From positions 70,161 through 134,160 of the forward strand of contig DF241147.1 in NCBI GenBank assembly GCA_000507305.1: 64,000 nucleotides of DNA, given 5' to 3'. Position 1 is the first letter of the stretch. Each line of letters opens with the position of its first letter. This document shows, piece by piece, positions 23,613-35,044 of the stretch. Origin of the DNA: Breviolum minutum Mf 1.05b.01. Its lineage: Eukaryota; Sar; Dinophyceae; Suessiales; Symbiodiniaceae. Under the pieces are notes generated by a model. It did not search any database and was not told where the DNA came from. It saw only the letters and a program-made list of their open reading frames with translations. The translations under genes were made by a program, and so were the position numbers.

Positions 23613-23727
23613 TATACTCTCTGGTAAACTAACATAGCAGGCTGGAATATCCACATGTTCAATAGGAAATACATCTTCAATCCGGGTCCATTTTCCAGCC
23701 AGCAACCTGTTAGTTTACCAGAGTGTA
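23613..23727. repeat. F8 palindromic element
   Basis: The arms TATACTCTCTGGTAAACTAA and CTGTTAGTTTACCAGAGTGTA flank GGAAATACATCTTCAATCCG. Other copies are at 40817-40914 and about 17085-17180 and 54525-54600. Confidence 0.8.
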
Positions 23728-23881
23728 ATTCCTAAACCTGAATGTTTCGGGGATTTGGGGGGGAATTCCCTTACAACAAAAGGTCACGTTTTTCGAAATT
23801 TGCCTCCCACAATCAGTGGACAGTGGAGATTCCACTGCAGCAAAGTGGTTGGTTTCCTGAGCCAAAAAATTTCCCATCCCA

Positions 23882-24000
23882 ACTGTTGATGGCAACCAGA
23901 AATCCGGCGTTCACCAGTTGAGGTTGGTAGTTGTTTCCCATTATTTACGAGGTTTTAGCACCATCCAAGGTGGTTAGCCGGATGTCTGAACCATCAACAG
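23882..24000. repeat. F2 element with mosaic arms
   Basis: The left arm is ACTGTTGATGGCAACCAGAA and the right arm is GATGTCTGAACCATCAACAG. The outer ends pair, but the inner arm types differ: CAACCAG on the left and TTCAG-type on the right. Confidence 0.85.
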
Positions 24001-24140
24001 AATGAAACACACATCTTTGGCGATTTAAGCAAGGCCCCTTTCAAACGATCGTATCGAAATCGTGCCGCCACTCTGCGGTGTTTTGTTTTGTTTCTATAAA
24101 TTTGTATCCCATCAACACTCTTTCATCAGCAGAATTGTAA

Positions 24141-24200
24141 CGAAACCCCCAACCCAACCAACCAACCAACCAACCAACCAACCAACCAATCAACCATCCA
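24141..24200. repeat. CCAA microsatellite
   Basis: About ten tandem ACCA/CCAA tetranucleotides, decaying on the right into CAATCAACCATCCAACC. Confidence 0.9.
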
Positions 24201-24384
24201 ACCGTCCAAACAGAGAATTCATCCAGTCTACTCACTCTGTTGATCCATCCAACCAATCAATCAACCATCCAAACATCCCTATCAAAAAATCAAATCTGAC
24301 CAACGACCCTTACATCCTCTGCATGTCATAACATGGTTTCGGGAGACGCATGGTTTCTGGCCACACATCATCCCATCATCCAAC

Positions 24385-26664
24385 TGAGTGCCCAAGAGAC
24401 TTGGTGTTCTTCAGCAATCCCGCTGGTTCCGCCTGAGTAAACACGAAGACATCTTGACCTCGGCGACCGAGGAGATTGGTGGAGTGGGAAAACCACGTGG
24501 ACCCGTTTGATCCAAACGGGTTGTAGGTTTAAAAGTGACCGTTTAAACCAACGAATTATATATATATATATAGGGGATAAAGTTTAGGTCACCACTTTTT
24601 CTGGGTGATCACCTGGCAGATGGTAGGGGGTATTTATTGGTATCACATACATCTTAAACAGCAGATTCGGCTCCCATAACAAAAAAAACACCCCAAAAAA
24701 AAAATCTCCATGTAGGGATCCGGTGATGACCCAGCAAAGCCAGCCAAGTGATCCGTTTCGAAACGATTCTCAACTTACGTTGGAGGCCAAAGGCGACTCG
24801 GGAAGCCCGTAGAAGATTCGGACTGAGACCACTTCAGAGCCCAAGAAGGCGGCCACGCCAACCAACACCAAGGCGGCCAGGTCTAAGGTTGCACTAAGAA
24901 CCCCAACACTAAACTGGTTAAACATAGGGAAAATGAGGGATCTCCAAAAACACCTAACCAAAAAGCCCCCCCAAAAAAAAATGCCGATGGCAGGTTTGCT
25001 TTCCTGGTGTTCTGTGCCCCAACCGATTAGTGTTGGGATCCCAATTTACCATTTCAAAACCACACCATCCATGTATAGATTCTGGGCAATTTATAAATCC
25101 TTAGCCTCATTTAAGGCCATATTTGGGTGGATTCCCTTACTAACTACTATTTGGGGTGACCTCGGCTGAGGTCGTTATAAATTGCCCAGATAGATGTAGG
25201 TAGATAAATATACCATACATGGATGCTATGGCCAAGTTTAGGGCTTCAGTTCATATGTGCGATCGGGTGGATCAACTCCCAGTGTTTTCCTATGGATGGT
25301 TATGAACCTTGTATGGGTTTAGATACCCATCATACGAGTTCACGATTAAAGGTGGGATGACCATCTCCAATAAAAGGACTTTAGACCCGATCGCACACAT
25401 GCTTTTCTGAGCTCAAACAAACCTCATCGTTGATTGATGCCATATGGGGGCCAAAGACCACAAAAACCTTATAATGGGTATATAAACCCCTATTATTTGG
25501 GTTGAGTTTCCCATCCCCCTATTATATGGAAAAAATGGAAGTTTAGATCTTAGCACTGATCCTATTCCCCAACAAAATTCCTGGTTTTTCGTTGACGACC
25601 CGCCAATATCACCTCACCTAGCCCTGATTTTTTCCACCCAACCAAATACCACAACAAACTAATCAACCAACCAAATCACCAACCAAATCAAGATATCCAA
25701 CCATTTCCGTGTGTTTTTGTTGGATTCATGGCTTTTGATGGCTTTTTGCCAAACCAACTCCGTCAAAACTTACCGACAAAAATGGACCCCAACGAACTCC
25801 GAGGCGAATCTCCCAACGTCCAAGGTACCATTCCGTGAGTAGATGGCTGAGTTGGTGGTCCAGGCCATGAATTGTTGCGTCATCAATTCCGGAAAATTGA
25901 TCAATGGCAACTCCTGGCGGGAAAGCGAGGCAACAGCGGACAGCGGAGGATGCATCCATGCATCCATCCATCCATCCATCAATCAATCAAGAATGATAAC
26001 AAAAATGGAAATAACAATCATTTGAAGAAGAAGAAGAATAATAGTAATAATCATAGTAATACTGATAACAATGATAATAAGAATAAGAATAATAATAATA
26101 ATAATCATCATCATCATCATCATCAACATCATCATCATCACCCCCTCCTAAACCCCAATCGTTCAATGGTGGCAACCAACAACTTCCAGGGAACATGATC
26201 TGAGAATTTATGAGGGGTGTTTGTTCTTCTTCATCAACAACAACAACGACGAAAACAATGAAAACGTCAAACAGCTTGTGTTCTTAACGACGGGCAGTCA
26301 GTATAGATTTCAACCTTTGCCGGTAACCTTTGAACGTCTGAGAAACACATCCAAGCCTTCGGATGATTCTCAAGATATGAAGCCCACCCAAGGTTTAAGT
26401 ATCTCATCCAAGTATCTCCCATCCAAGTATTTCATCAGATGGGAATATAGGTGGGAAGATTTCATCAGAAAATCACCGAAAAAAAAATGTCAAATCTTGG
26501 GTTTTTTTCCCCCCACCCTGTAAGGTTGTGGCTTTCCGCTTTACTTTCCCATAGGGTGGGGAGGTTTTAACCAAAAGCAAATCCATGATCCAAAATTGAA
26601 AGCGAGGCGAGGCTCCGGTCCGCATTCTTCCCTGGGCTTCATTTTGCTGCTGAATATACCACGT
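24385..26664 (-). CDS. four-exon partial gene, putative membrane protein
   Basis: Four minus-strand exons join with matching phases. 26572-26664 (31 codons; RTGASPRFQFWIMDLLL; donor GTTAAA). 25774-25913 (acceptor CCCGCCAG; ELPLINFPELMTQQFMAWTT then SAIYSRNGTLDVGRFASEF; donor GTAAGT). 24779-24893 (acceptor GGTTCTTAG; DLAALVLVGVAAFLGSEVV then RIFYGLPESPLASN; donor GTAAGT). 24385-24432 (acceptor TTTACTCAG|GC; AEPAGLLKNTKSLGHS). The third exon encodes a likely transmembrane helix, so I infer a membrane protein. Both ends are missing: further exons must lie upstream (28.1 kb is a candidate) and downstream. All assigned donors in this chain are GT, unlike many neighbours. I do not recognise the family. 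Confidence 0.7.
25248..25402. repeat. palindromic element, about 155 bp
   Basis: The outer arms CATATGTGCGATCGGGT and ACCCGATCGCACACATG are near-perfect inverted copies. The middle contains a second weaker pair around GTATGGGTTTAGATACCCATC. It lies in the intron between the exons at 25.8 and 24.9 kb. Confidence 0.8.
26025..26143. repeat. AAT/ATC microsatellite
   Basis: Runs of AAT/AAG triplets pass into ATC triplets. The Asn/His-rich and Asp/Tyr-rich frames across it are repeat artefacts. Confidence 0.9.
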
Positions 26665-28101
26665 CTCCCATCAAAGAAAACAAGGAATGTAGAACCAAAA
26701 CTAGTTGGTGGTTTCAACCAACCCCTTTGAAAAATATGCTCGTCAAAATGGGTTCATCTTCCCCAATTTTCAGGGGTGAAAATTCCAAAACATATGTGAG
26801 TTGACCAACCAACCAGAAAATGGATTTGATTTTTGGACCCACCCTCGAGTTGTTGGGTCCATAGCCAGCTAGCCTTCCTGTTTTCAACTATATAATTGCA
26901 TGAAAATCATTAAAACATCTTCCTTTTTCCACCGAAAAATGCTGGAGGATATCTTCTGGATCCCCAAAAAAGATCCACTAAAAATTGTGGGCCGTTGTTA
27001 GGTACAGTAGATCAAAACGTTGAATCTTCCCCCAGGATTCCCAATCGTTGGAAAGTCATTGAAGTCATCATCCGTCCGCGAGGTGAAGTTGGTGGTGTTT
27101 CAAACCGCCAGGCGACGTTTAGGTGGTTTACTTGAGTGGTAGTACTTCGATGTATATAAACTTAAACCCACTGAGAGAACAACAAGGGTCGTTGTTTTTT
27201 TTACAAACATGGCATTTTGCTGCGGTAATCCCACCCACACCTTCAGTGATTTCAAATTTCCATGATTTTCTTACCTAAACACACTGAATTTCAGGGGGGA
27301 TGATCTTCCCAATCTTCTTTTGCTTGCAAAACGCTGTCCTCATCGAAGAGAATTTTGGGATGGGTGATGTTGACGGTATTGATCTGGGCTACAAATAACC
27401 AGTACCTGGCAGGCAAACTTCAATCACGGGCATGGAGTGTTTCACCGTGGTGGCTTTTGGAAAGTGCCATCTCTTTTGATTTTTGGGGCCATTTGTTAAC
27501 TTTTCAGGGGAAAAACTCACTCTTAAACTTAACTCCGCTTTTTGGTGACCCTAAAAATTGGGAGGTTTTTTCTCGAATCCCCTTGACCTACCATCCTCCG
27601 TCACATGATTTTTAAGGGGGCTAATAGCAAATCGAATCTTGGGGTTGTTGGTATTGCTGTAACTTTTTGCATATCTGCCACATATGCATACATCCATCTT
27701 AGTTGCAGCAAAGGTTGAGTATCTCCTACCTATCTTCCAGAACCCAACCTAGCTGCACCTTCTTACTTTCTACTACATAATACGTAGACAAGTCGCAAGG
27801 ATCTAGAGATCTCAGATATCATCTTCCATCAACAAAAAAACAAACAAAACACACACGAACTCAAGACTATCTTCCCTTTCTCATCTCTACCCTCCACCTT
27901 CTACTTACCTACCTTCCAAATCAACCTCCATTTTTCCTTGCCCACACCCAAAAAAAAGGGAAAACACACCAAATTTTGGAATCTATTCGAATATCATCGA
28001 CTATCAATCAATAAGAATCTCAATTTTTCCTTCCCTCCCCTTTGCCACCCAAAAAAAAATACACAACAAAAAACCACCGTTTGGAAAGATTCATCATCAC
28101 C

Positions 28102-28192
28102 CCCCACAAACTCGCATATTCCATCAAACTCCGTCAGGTCCACTGCCATGGTTGCAACATCCGAATTCGTGCAGTGCTGGGTGAAGTCATAA
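28102..28192 (-). CDS. internal exon, unrecognised protein
   Basis: A minus-strand exon after TTTAGTTGGAG|T. The frame is YDFTQHCTNSDVATMAVDLT followed by EFDGICEFVG, with a GT donor (GGGG|GTGATG). It lies upstream of the 26.66-24.39 kb chain and may belong to it. Edges are accurate to within one or two bases. Confidence 0.55.
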
Positions 28193-28956
28193 CTCCAACT
28201 AAACGTGTGGAGTCCAAATCATATTTGATACCTCGTGTTGGTGAGCGGAGCCTTTGAAACATTTAGGTGTTTCCTTAAATGGTGTTTACCCACAAAACAC
28301 CCCAAAATGATCACTTTTAGTAGGAAAACCCATGGTTGTTGGGGAAACCCACCATTTTAGGAAACCCCCATTTGTGCCCCTGGTTGGTTGTTTAGGGGAT
28401 TTCCGATGTCGGATGATGTCCTACCTGTTGTTATGTGGGGATTCATAAACCGTTATGAGGAAAAAAACGCAAGGGGAGCGTCAGCATGAAAAGTTTGGGC
28501 CCCAAACGGTTGTTTTTATTTTTTGGGGATTTGTGTAGGGGGATGATTATGAATCCTACCCAATAGTATGTGGGGATTATTTCGGAAACCATGAGATGAG
28601 GATCACGTCATTAAAGAAGCAGTGCTTCAATGGAAAGGTTGCTTCACCCCGAAATCAGTGGAGTTGTTGGCGCCCCTACTTAGACCTGGTTTTTGGGCCC
28701 CTTTGTATGCAAATTGAGTAAATCTTGCGAATGTTACAACTTACCAGACCTATACAAGTGACTGGTGGTTTGGGGGCCCAACCTTTCATTGCTCAAGGAG
28801 GTTGTTTTAGGGGGAAAAAACAGCAGCTCGGAGCTCCGAGGTTTTTTTGGGGGGATCGATCTGCAGCGCTTTGGAAGGTTTGGGGAGTTTTCCACCAGCA
28901 CCATCTTATAGTAGTAGTTGCTTTTTACGACTTTCACACACTTGTGATTAAAGATT

Positions 28957-29064
28957 TACCCTCCCAAAGTTTAACATTGTCCCTGAAAATGAGCCTTCCC
29001 AAAAAGGAAAGTAATCTTCAAACCCACCAATTTTCAGCGGGATATGTTAGTTTCAGGTAGGGTA
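28957..29064. repeat. F1 palindromic element
   Basis: The arms TACCCTCCCAAAGTTTAACA and ATGTTAGTTTCAGGTAGGGTA mix the F1 and F1-subfamily arm types. Confidence 0.8.
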
Positions 29065-29582
29065 TATATCCATTATCCAAAACGGAAGCACTTGCGGTTT
29101 GGTACTGAGTACTGGGCTTTTGAAACCCCTGGTTTCGTTCAACCCCGAGAAAAAAAAGAAAGCGTAGGCATGAGCAGTAGTTCATAAGACTAAGTATCAT
29201 CATAACCATGTAGAAAGAATAATAATTAACATACTCACAACACAATATATATATATATATATAAATATATAATCATCATACTCATAATAGCCATCATCGT
29301 ACGCAATAATAACCATCTGCAATATACTAGAATGAATACTAAAAACCATCTTCCTCTTCCTCCCAAAAAAAAAGAAAAATCACTTTCAAACCCTTCAAAA
29401 ATCTCCATTTAACATCCCTGAAAATCACCATTTTCAATAGAAAATACATCTTCAAAATGGTGGATTTTCCAGCCAGCTATCTTGGTTTTCGGGGGTGTCG
29501 ATTTTTTCGCTTAAAAAGTCGTTGCAAGGTGCCATGGACGATACCCGGCAGCCGCGACTGAAACTGAAACCTTAGGACTCAC

Positions 29583-29611
29583 GGTCGTCGGTTTTGTCGC
29601 CAACAGCTGGG
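29583..29611 (-). CDS. possible micro-exon
   Basis: 29 bp bounded by a strong acceptor (CACCTTTTACCCAG) and a strong donor (CGACC|GTGAGT). The sequence between them is GC-rich. The reading frame cannot be fixed from so short a block. It could equally be chance. Confidence 0.25.
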
Positions 29612-30041
29612 CTGGGTAAAAGGTGAAGTTTTTTTCCAACGAAGGATGGTATGCCTGATCCAGGATATATATTCAAGTGCATATTCAAGTGTAGGGTATA
29701 TACATATTCTGATACTTATCTATATGTTTTTCAGATTTTTTTTCGGTATTTGGGATCAGGCCATCGCAATCTGTTTTTTTTTACTGAATGAAGAAAAATA
29801 TGTTGGATATATTCAATATATACAAATCCTTCATATAGCAGAGGGTTTGAACCCGTATAGCAGGGCTGGTAGTCCTCAAAATAGCCAGTTTTGAGGGTCC
29901 AATGATCCTTAGGAATCCTTTAACCTGAACATTTCGGCCATTTTGGGTACCCACTCGGCAGGTCGCTATCATTTGACTTTTCGAAAAAGTCGACAACTTG
30001 GATTTTCGAAAAAAAAAATCCTTTGCCCAGGTGAGGTCACC

Positions 30042-30173
30042 ACTGTTGATGGTTCAGAAATCCTGGGTTCACCAGTTGAGGAAAAGGTAGTTTTTATCCC
30101 ATCATTTACGTTTGGTTATTTTCCACCATCCCGGGTGGGAAAACTCGCCGGATTTCTGGTTGCCATCAACAGC
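30042..30173. repeat. F2 element with mosaic arms
   Basis: The left arm is ACTGTTGATGGTTCAGAAATC and the right arm is GGATTTCTGGTTGCCATCAACA. This is the converse mosaic to 23882-24000. Confidence 0.85.
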
Positions 30174-30574
30174 AGTGGGCAGTGACCTTTTTTAGGTGTT
30201 TTTTGGTGACCTCCATGTCTTGAAGAACCAAAAAATCTCAACAAGGAGAATCTCTTCCAAACAAAAATGTCCAACCAAAAAAATTTCTTGAACTTTGAGG
30301 GTATTTTTCAAAAAAAGAAAACTTTTTTGTTGGTGATTTTTTTCTTGGGACGATGTTTTTTCACCCAGAAAATCTACACCACTACTTGAGGTTTGAAACA
30401 TCCGGAAAAAAAAAATCTTGTAAATCTCTCCATTGACGCAATCCCAAGAGGGTAAGTTCAGATAGATTCAGATACACACGAAATCCCAAGCAACGGCAAG
30501 TTGCCAATAGATGCATAGCAAAACTCCCAAAAATATTTTGGCGCTACCAATCCCATTCGATTTTTTCCATATGC

Positions 30575-30634
30575 CCTCTTGACACAATTTCCGCCGGTTT
30601 CGTGGATCTCCGACAAACGTTTTTGCGGCCGGGC
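30575..30634 (-). CDS. possible internal exon
   Basis: 60 bp with acceptor CTCCAAACCAG|GC and GC donor (GAGG|GCATAT). It encodes PAAKTFVGDPRNRRKLCQE. The plus strand is open for 102 codons here but lacks supporting sites. Confidence 0.35.
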
Positions 30635-31099
30635 CTGGTTTGGAGGCCACACGTCTTACGTGAAAAGTGATGGGGCAACACTTGCCATGGATTATCGGAA
30701 AAAAACGGGGAATCCTGAGAAAAAACAGTTTGGCGGATTGGCCACCCGTTTTCTTCATGGTAAATCAGATTTGGTGAAGCGATCCAAATTCATAGCCCGA
30801 GCATTTGGCACAAATGCAAATATATATATTTATATATATATATATGTAATATGTCTATATACTTCAATATATCTAAAGCCCATATGACTCAAAGACCTCA
30901 ATTTTTGAAGCTCAACCCCCAAAAGCAAAGCGTTTCCCAATCAAAACAGGGGTCAATTTGGGTTCTAGGTAGATTTATAAACTCCCTAAAAGAGTCCCAA
31001 GTTCACGAAGAAAATGCGTCACAAATTTTGCCTTTTCCGAAGAATCAGATCCAAAAATTTCAATGAAAAAATCGCACCAATGAGTTCATCCACTCGCAC

Positions 31100-31430
31100 C
31101 CCGTCCAAGGTGGGTTTGGCCCACTAGCACCAACCCACCCCTGAAAATCCCCTTACATGATGAGACTGGAACACGATCGCTAAGCGATTTTTTCATTTTT
31201 TTTTGCTGTTTTGACTAATTTTGTCGTGGCCGGCGGCAGTGGTCGGTGGCTGGTGGGCCGGTGGCCCTATACCTCGTGCTCCCGTCCCGGGGATTGAAGT
31301 CCCTGAGAGTAATGATGAAGTTTTTTGCTCGTGGCGTTAAAAAACATCGTCTTTCCACGGTGTTGGGCCTAACATATCCCTAGCAAGTTCGACGGCTAAC
31401 AACTAGTTCAACATAGATGGCCTAACATAT
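31100..31430. repeat. GGCCGGTGG-rich spacer and short tandem duplication
   Basis: Contains GGTGGCTGGTGGGCCGGTGG and twice the 20-mer GGCCTAACATATCCCTAGC (31369 and 31420). A similar GGCCGGTGG cluster is at 33280-33355, so the two frame the compact-gene block. Confidence 0.7.
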
Positions 31431-31432
31431 CC

Positions 31433-31999
31433 CTAGCCCGCTGCTGCCGTGTTCCCGTTGATCAAGTGCATCAGCTTTTGCCAGGCCTCCCAGAACAGTG
31501 GCAACGGATGAATCCAGCAAAGACGTGATGATGATAGTCTCATACTATCCTTTTTTTCCGCGGGGCCACCCACACAAACTGGCCAAGCTGCCCTTCTGCT
31601 GATGTTCGCATGGTTATCAAACGATTGGCACATGCAAGAAAAGTGAAACCCCTACTTGCCGAAGATGTTTCCATTCAATGACCTCAGAAAATAAGAACAT
31701 CTTGTTCGCCAAGTAACTCCAACACGACACCCTTGATTGTGCAGTGGCGTTGCCAAGGCGGAATGCACTGATGGATCATCTCTTCAAGGTTGCTTCGTCG
31801 AGTGTTCCACGGTGGAAATCTTCCCAAAAGGGCACCAAGCTATGCTCCTCGTACCGCCCGAAGAAAGGCTCAAGCGCGGAACAGTCTCAGCCGTCGCATA
31901 ACCAGGCCATGCAATAGCTCCAAGCTTAGTACCACCCCCTCTGCCTCTCGCTTGCGCGTTCCGGCTGCGAGAAACGAGTCCCACAGCCAACCGGGACAA
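31433..31999 (-). CDS. probable 3' exons of a compact gene, unrecognised
   Basis: Two C/G-biased minus-strand frames end in stops. One covers 31784 to about 31925 and reads LGAIAWPGYATAETVPRLSL then GGTRSIAWCPFGKISTVE. The RSIAWCPFGK stretch recalls a WD40 blade (I..I.W.P.G) but is too short to claim. The other ends at 31433 and reads WIHPLPLFWEAWQKLMHLIN then GNTAAAG. They may be alternative ends or two exons of one gene with an unplaced splice. The region has no palindromic elements. The start and exon joins are unresolved. Confidence 0.4.
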
Positions 32000-32270
32000 G
32001 CCTCAATTTGAACAAGGTCGCGGGCGCAGAAAACATGCGCGTGCAAAGTAGGGTACATCATCAAGCAGACAAAGCCAGTCCAAGAGGAAAAGGATAGAAC
32101 CTATTCAAGCAGCAGACGCAGTTTGTTACACAAAATTCAAAATCGAGCGACGAGCGTTATTGTTCTCGAGTGCAAGTAAATAAACTAGTTTATCATCAAA
32201 AACTCCAAGTATATACATAAAATAATGTACATTCATGTTTCATATGCTATTTGCATACATGTGCATCATT

Positions 32271-33147
32271 TTAAACCAAATAATTACTAGTATGCAAACG
32301 GGCCATCCCCCCATCTCCAGCTTCTCCTTCTTGCTGTTTTTCCTCAAGTTCACGGAGTTTCCTTTGCAACTGCTCCTGAAAACCGATCGGCAAAACACTT
32401 TGTTTTGTTTGTGCACTGATCCACATAGAAACTCAATATACATGTACGTACATCGGGAACAACCCACGGCACCTTGGACAGTTCAGGGTTTTTTCGATCC
32501 ACTCTGCTTTTGGGGACATGCTGCAGACCGCTATCCACATGTGTGGTCCGGGGATGTTATGGCGACGGGGAACGACCGATTGACCATAGCTTACGAAGTG
32601 TTCTGTGGGTGGAAACCCCAACCAAACAATCCATTGATTCCTAAACTAGAATACTTACTTTATTTTTCCTGCACTGGCTACATGTTGCTCTTCCCAGCTT
32701 TTCGCGGTTTCTCCACTCAGATACTGCAGAGATAAATGGCATCAGCGCTTGCCCCTGGCTTTAACCGCCATGCCACTGAACTCAAGGTCCTGCAGACTGA
32801 CTTGTCGACCTTCAGAAAGCGGGCCGGCTAAACCTGACAAGGGCCATGGGCATGCCAATGGACAGGCAGTACAAACTGATAGGACATATATCAAATCAAG
32901 AAGTGGGCAGCTAACACTGTGACAAGCAAGAAAAATGGAAGTCTCCAGGACCGACCTTGACAACAAAACTCACCCAACACAGATCGCTGAATCATTCAGG
33001 AATGGTCCTCTGAATCTCTTGGGCTTTGTCCTGGAAGACGAGCGAACAGACAGGAACTTGAAAAAAATCACCTTGCGCCACCGAGCGGCGAGAACTGGCT
33101 GTTCACACCCTGAGCGACGGCAGAACTCTCCAACATGCCTGTCGCAT
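32271..33147 (-). CDS. complete compact gene, 136-aa putative mitochondrial membrane protein
   Basis: Seven exons, all phases matching: 33109-33147, 32974-33056, 32834-32875, 32766-32796, 32682-32723, 32452-32520, 32271-32375. All six introns are GT-AG (GTGTGA, GTGAGT, GTTTAG, GTTAAA, GTAGCC, GTACGT) and only 37-161 bp long. The start ATG lies five bases after an acceptor-like TTTATCACTGACAG. The protein begins MRQACWRVLPSLRFLSVRSS, basic and Ser/Arg-rich with no acidic residue, like a mitochondrial presequence. A hydrophobic stretch (AICVGLYCLSIGMPMALV) could span a membrane. Then come KNPELSKVPWVVPD and a charged coiled-coil tail (EQLQRKLRELEEKQQEGE), ending in TAA. The location is inferred. 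I do not recognise the family; a small respiratory-complex or mitoribosome subunit is possible. Confidence 0.7.
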
Positions 33148-33165
33148 GGAACCTGTCAGTGATAA
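33148..33165 (-). promoter_or_regulatory. candidate spliced-leader (or 5' UTR) acceptor
   Basis: TTTATCACTGACAG|GTTCC precedes the ATG at 33147, with AG at 33153-33154. In dinoflagellates mRNAs receive a 22-nt leader by trans-splicing at such sites. The site is seen; its use is inferred. Confidence 0.45.
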
Positions 33166-33402
33166 AATTGAATTGCCCCAAACACCGTTCTCAGCCCCCG
33201 GCTCAGGCAATGGATTGACCTGCTCTTTACCAAGAATTATGCGTAAGTTGCTAAACTTACAAGCGAAACTTTTGCAGCTGAAGGCCGTGGCTGGCCGGTG
33301 GGCCGCTGGCTGCTGGCCCTAAGGTGGGCGATGGCCGGTGGCCGGTGGCCGGCGACGAAAAAAGACTATTGTGCCAACTTCCAGGCGTTTTGAGAGGTAG
33401 AC

Positions 33403-33463
33403 CTTCCCCGCCTGGTCAGAGTTTTCCATGCTCTTGCTCCCAACGTAGAAGCACCTCTTCCAC
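33403..33463 (-). CDS. internal or terminal exon, unrecognised
   Basis: Acceptor CCAAAAAACAG|G and GT donor (GGGGAAG|GTCTAC). The frame is WKRCFYVGSKSMENSDQAGK with good codon bias, and stays open beyond the donor. It sits between the end of the HAD gene and the start of the compact gene, so it may be a downstream exon of the HAD transcript or part of an undetected small gene. Confidence 0.5.
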
Positions 33464-34174
33464 CTGTTTTTTGGAGTTGAATCCCAGGGCTTTGTTGGGG
33501 TGAGTTTAGGGACCCAAAAATCCCTGAAAAAATCGCAGTGAATACCTGAGTTTTCCCCCCCCCAAAAAAACATGGAGCACAGAATCATGGCTGGAACCTA
33601 CAAATCACCCATTTAGAAAGGAAAAATGATCTGAACCAAACCTGCATGATTGTGTTGCAGCCGTTAATCTTCAGGGGGTGTAGGTTCTTTGAAACAAATC
33701 CGTGTTGATGTTTTTGTTGAGAGTTGAAGTTGAAACCAGCTCCCAATTTTTTGTTGGCGGTTTTTCGTTGAAAAACAAAAAATGCGACATGTTTTAGCAA
33801 CATCTAGAAACCAAGAAAGACTCCCAACTCCATGTTTTCGAAATCATGGGGCATCTAAAGCTGGCATTATGGGAGGTACCCTTAGATTCTCATGATACAA
33901 AACAAGTACAGTACCCAAACAATCCAAAATTCCAAGACCTCACCAACAAACCCTTGGAGCATACCCCACCCTGTCATAAGTGAAGATTCCCTTCATGATC
34001 ACCTGGGGGTATGTTCCAAAGGTTTGTTAATTGGATCTTAGAAAAATACCATCCAACAGTTCCAACCTCTCCTTTCTTCGCATATTCCAACAATCTTTTC
34101 AAAGTCAGGGGATTGTTGGATGTACCTCGATCCAAACGTGGGGCCCCTATGGGAAAATCCATATACAAGCCCTA

Positions 34175-34860
34175 TATGGGTGTTTCCAAAAATAGGGGTA
34201 CCCCAAAATGGATGGTTTATAATGGAAAACCCTGTTAAAATGGATGATTTGGGGGTACCACTACTTTCGGAAACATCCATATAGGTGGGTATTTATGGGT
34301 TATAATCCCCAAGAATCCCCATTGTCCCTTGAAAAAGTGTCCATTTTCACCTTGTCAGCTCTTCTTTACTACCCCTTTTTTTCCTTGGATCATTTTCTTC
34401 AATGTTTTTCTTTCCAGCTTACCCAACACCTGTCTAATTGGTGGTTGATCCACCCATCTGAAAAATATTCATCAAAACGGAGACGAACTTTTCCCCCAAG
34501 TTTAGGGGTGAAAAAACTAAAAAAAACAATTGAAGCAATGAAGCCACCACTATTTGTACATAGTTATACTATAATCATATACCCCGAAGGTCCAAGTCGA
34601 CCATTAAATAAACGGTCTTAAACGGAAAAGACCTCCTTATTTTAGTAGAAATTTATTTCATCAACAATTCAGGGGGACGGACTTATTTTTAATGGTCGGC
34701 GGGACTTCCATAGCTCGAAATAGTATACTCCCTGGAAGTGGGTGCAAGCCACCATTTTAAAAATGGTAAACTTCCATTTGGAAGATGATAAACCCCTACT
34801 AGAATAATTGAAACTCGGAAACCAACCTATCAAAAATGGTGGCCAAGGACTTCTACTTAC
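34175..34860. repeat. cluster of F6, F4 and F3 palindromic elements
   Basis: F6 at about 34175-34290 (TATGGGTGTTTCC.. / GGAAACATCCATATA), F4 at about 34578-34722 and F3 at about 34729-34860 lie almost head to tail, just downstream of the HAD coding region. Confidence 0.75.
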
Positions 34861-35044
34861 CTTTCAAACTACTACTCCATTTGTCCACTGAACCATGTCA
34901 TGCTTCGGAGAAAGAGTATGCCATAATCAAAAAGATCAAAAAATCACCTGACAAAAAAAACTGCTTATGTTTAGGCTTCCAGGCATCTATTCCTCCAAAA
35001 ACAATGGCAAAAAAAAAATCCACCACCAAAACAACCAAGTCTTT

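Noticed and set aside
32235..32735. 166-codon plus-strand open frame
   Set aside because: It is antisense to three in-phase exons of the compact minus-strand gene.
31100..33355. LTR or other retroelement insertion
   Set aside because: The flanking GGCCGGTGG sequences are short low-complexity repeats, not LTRs, and the interior is a spliced gene rather than a polyprotein.
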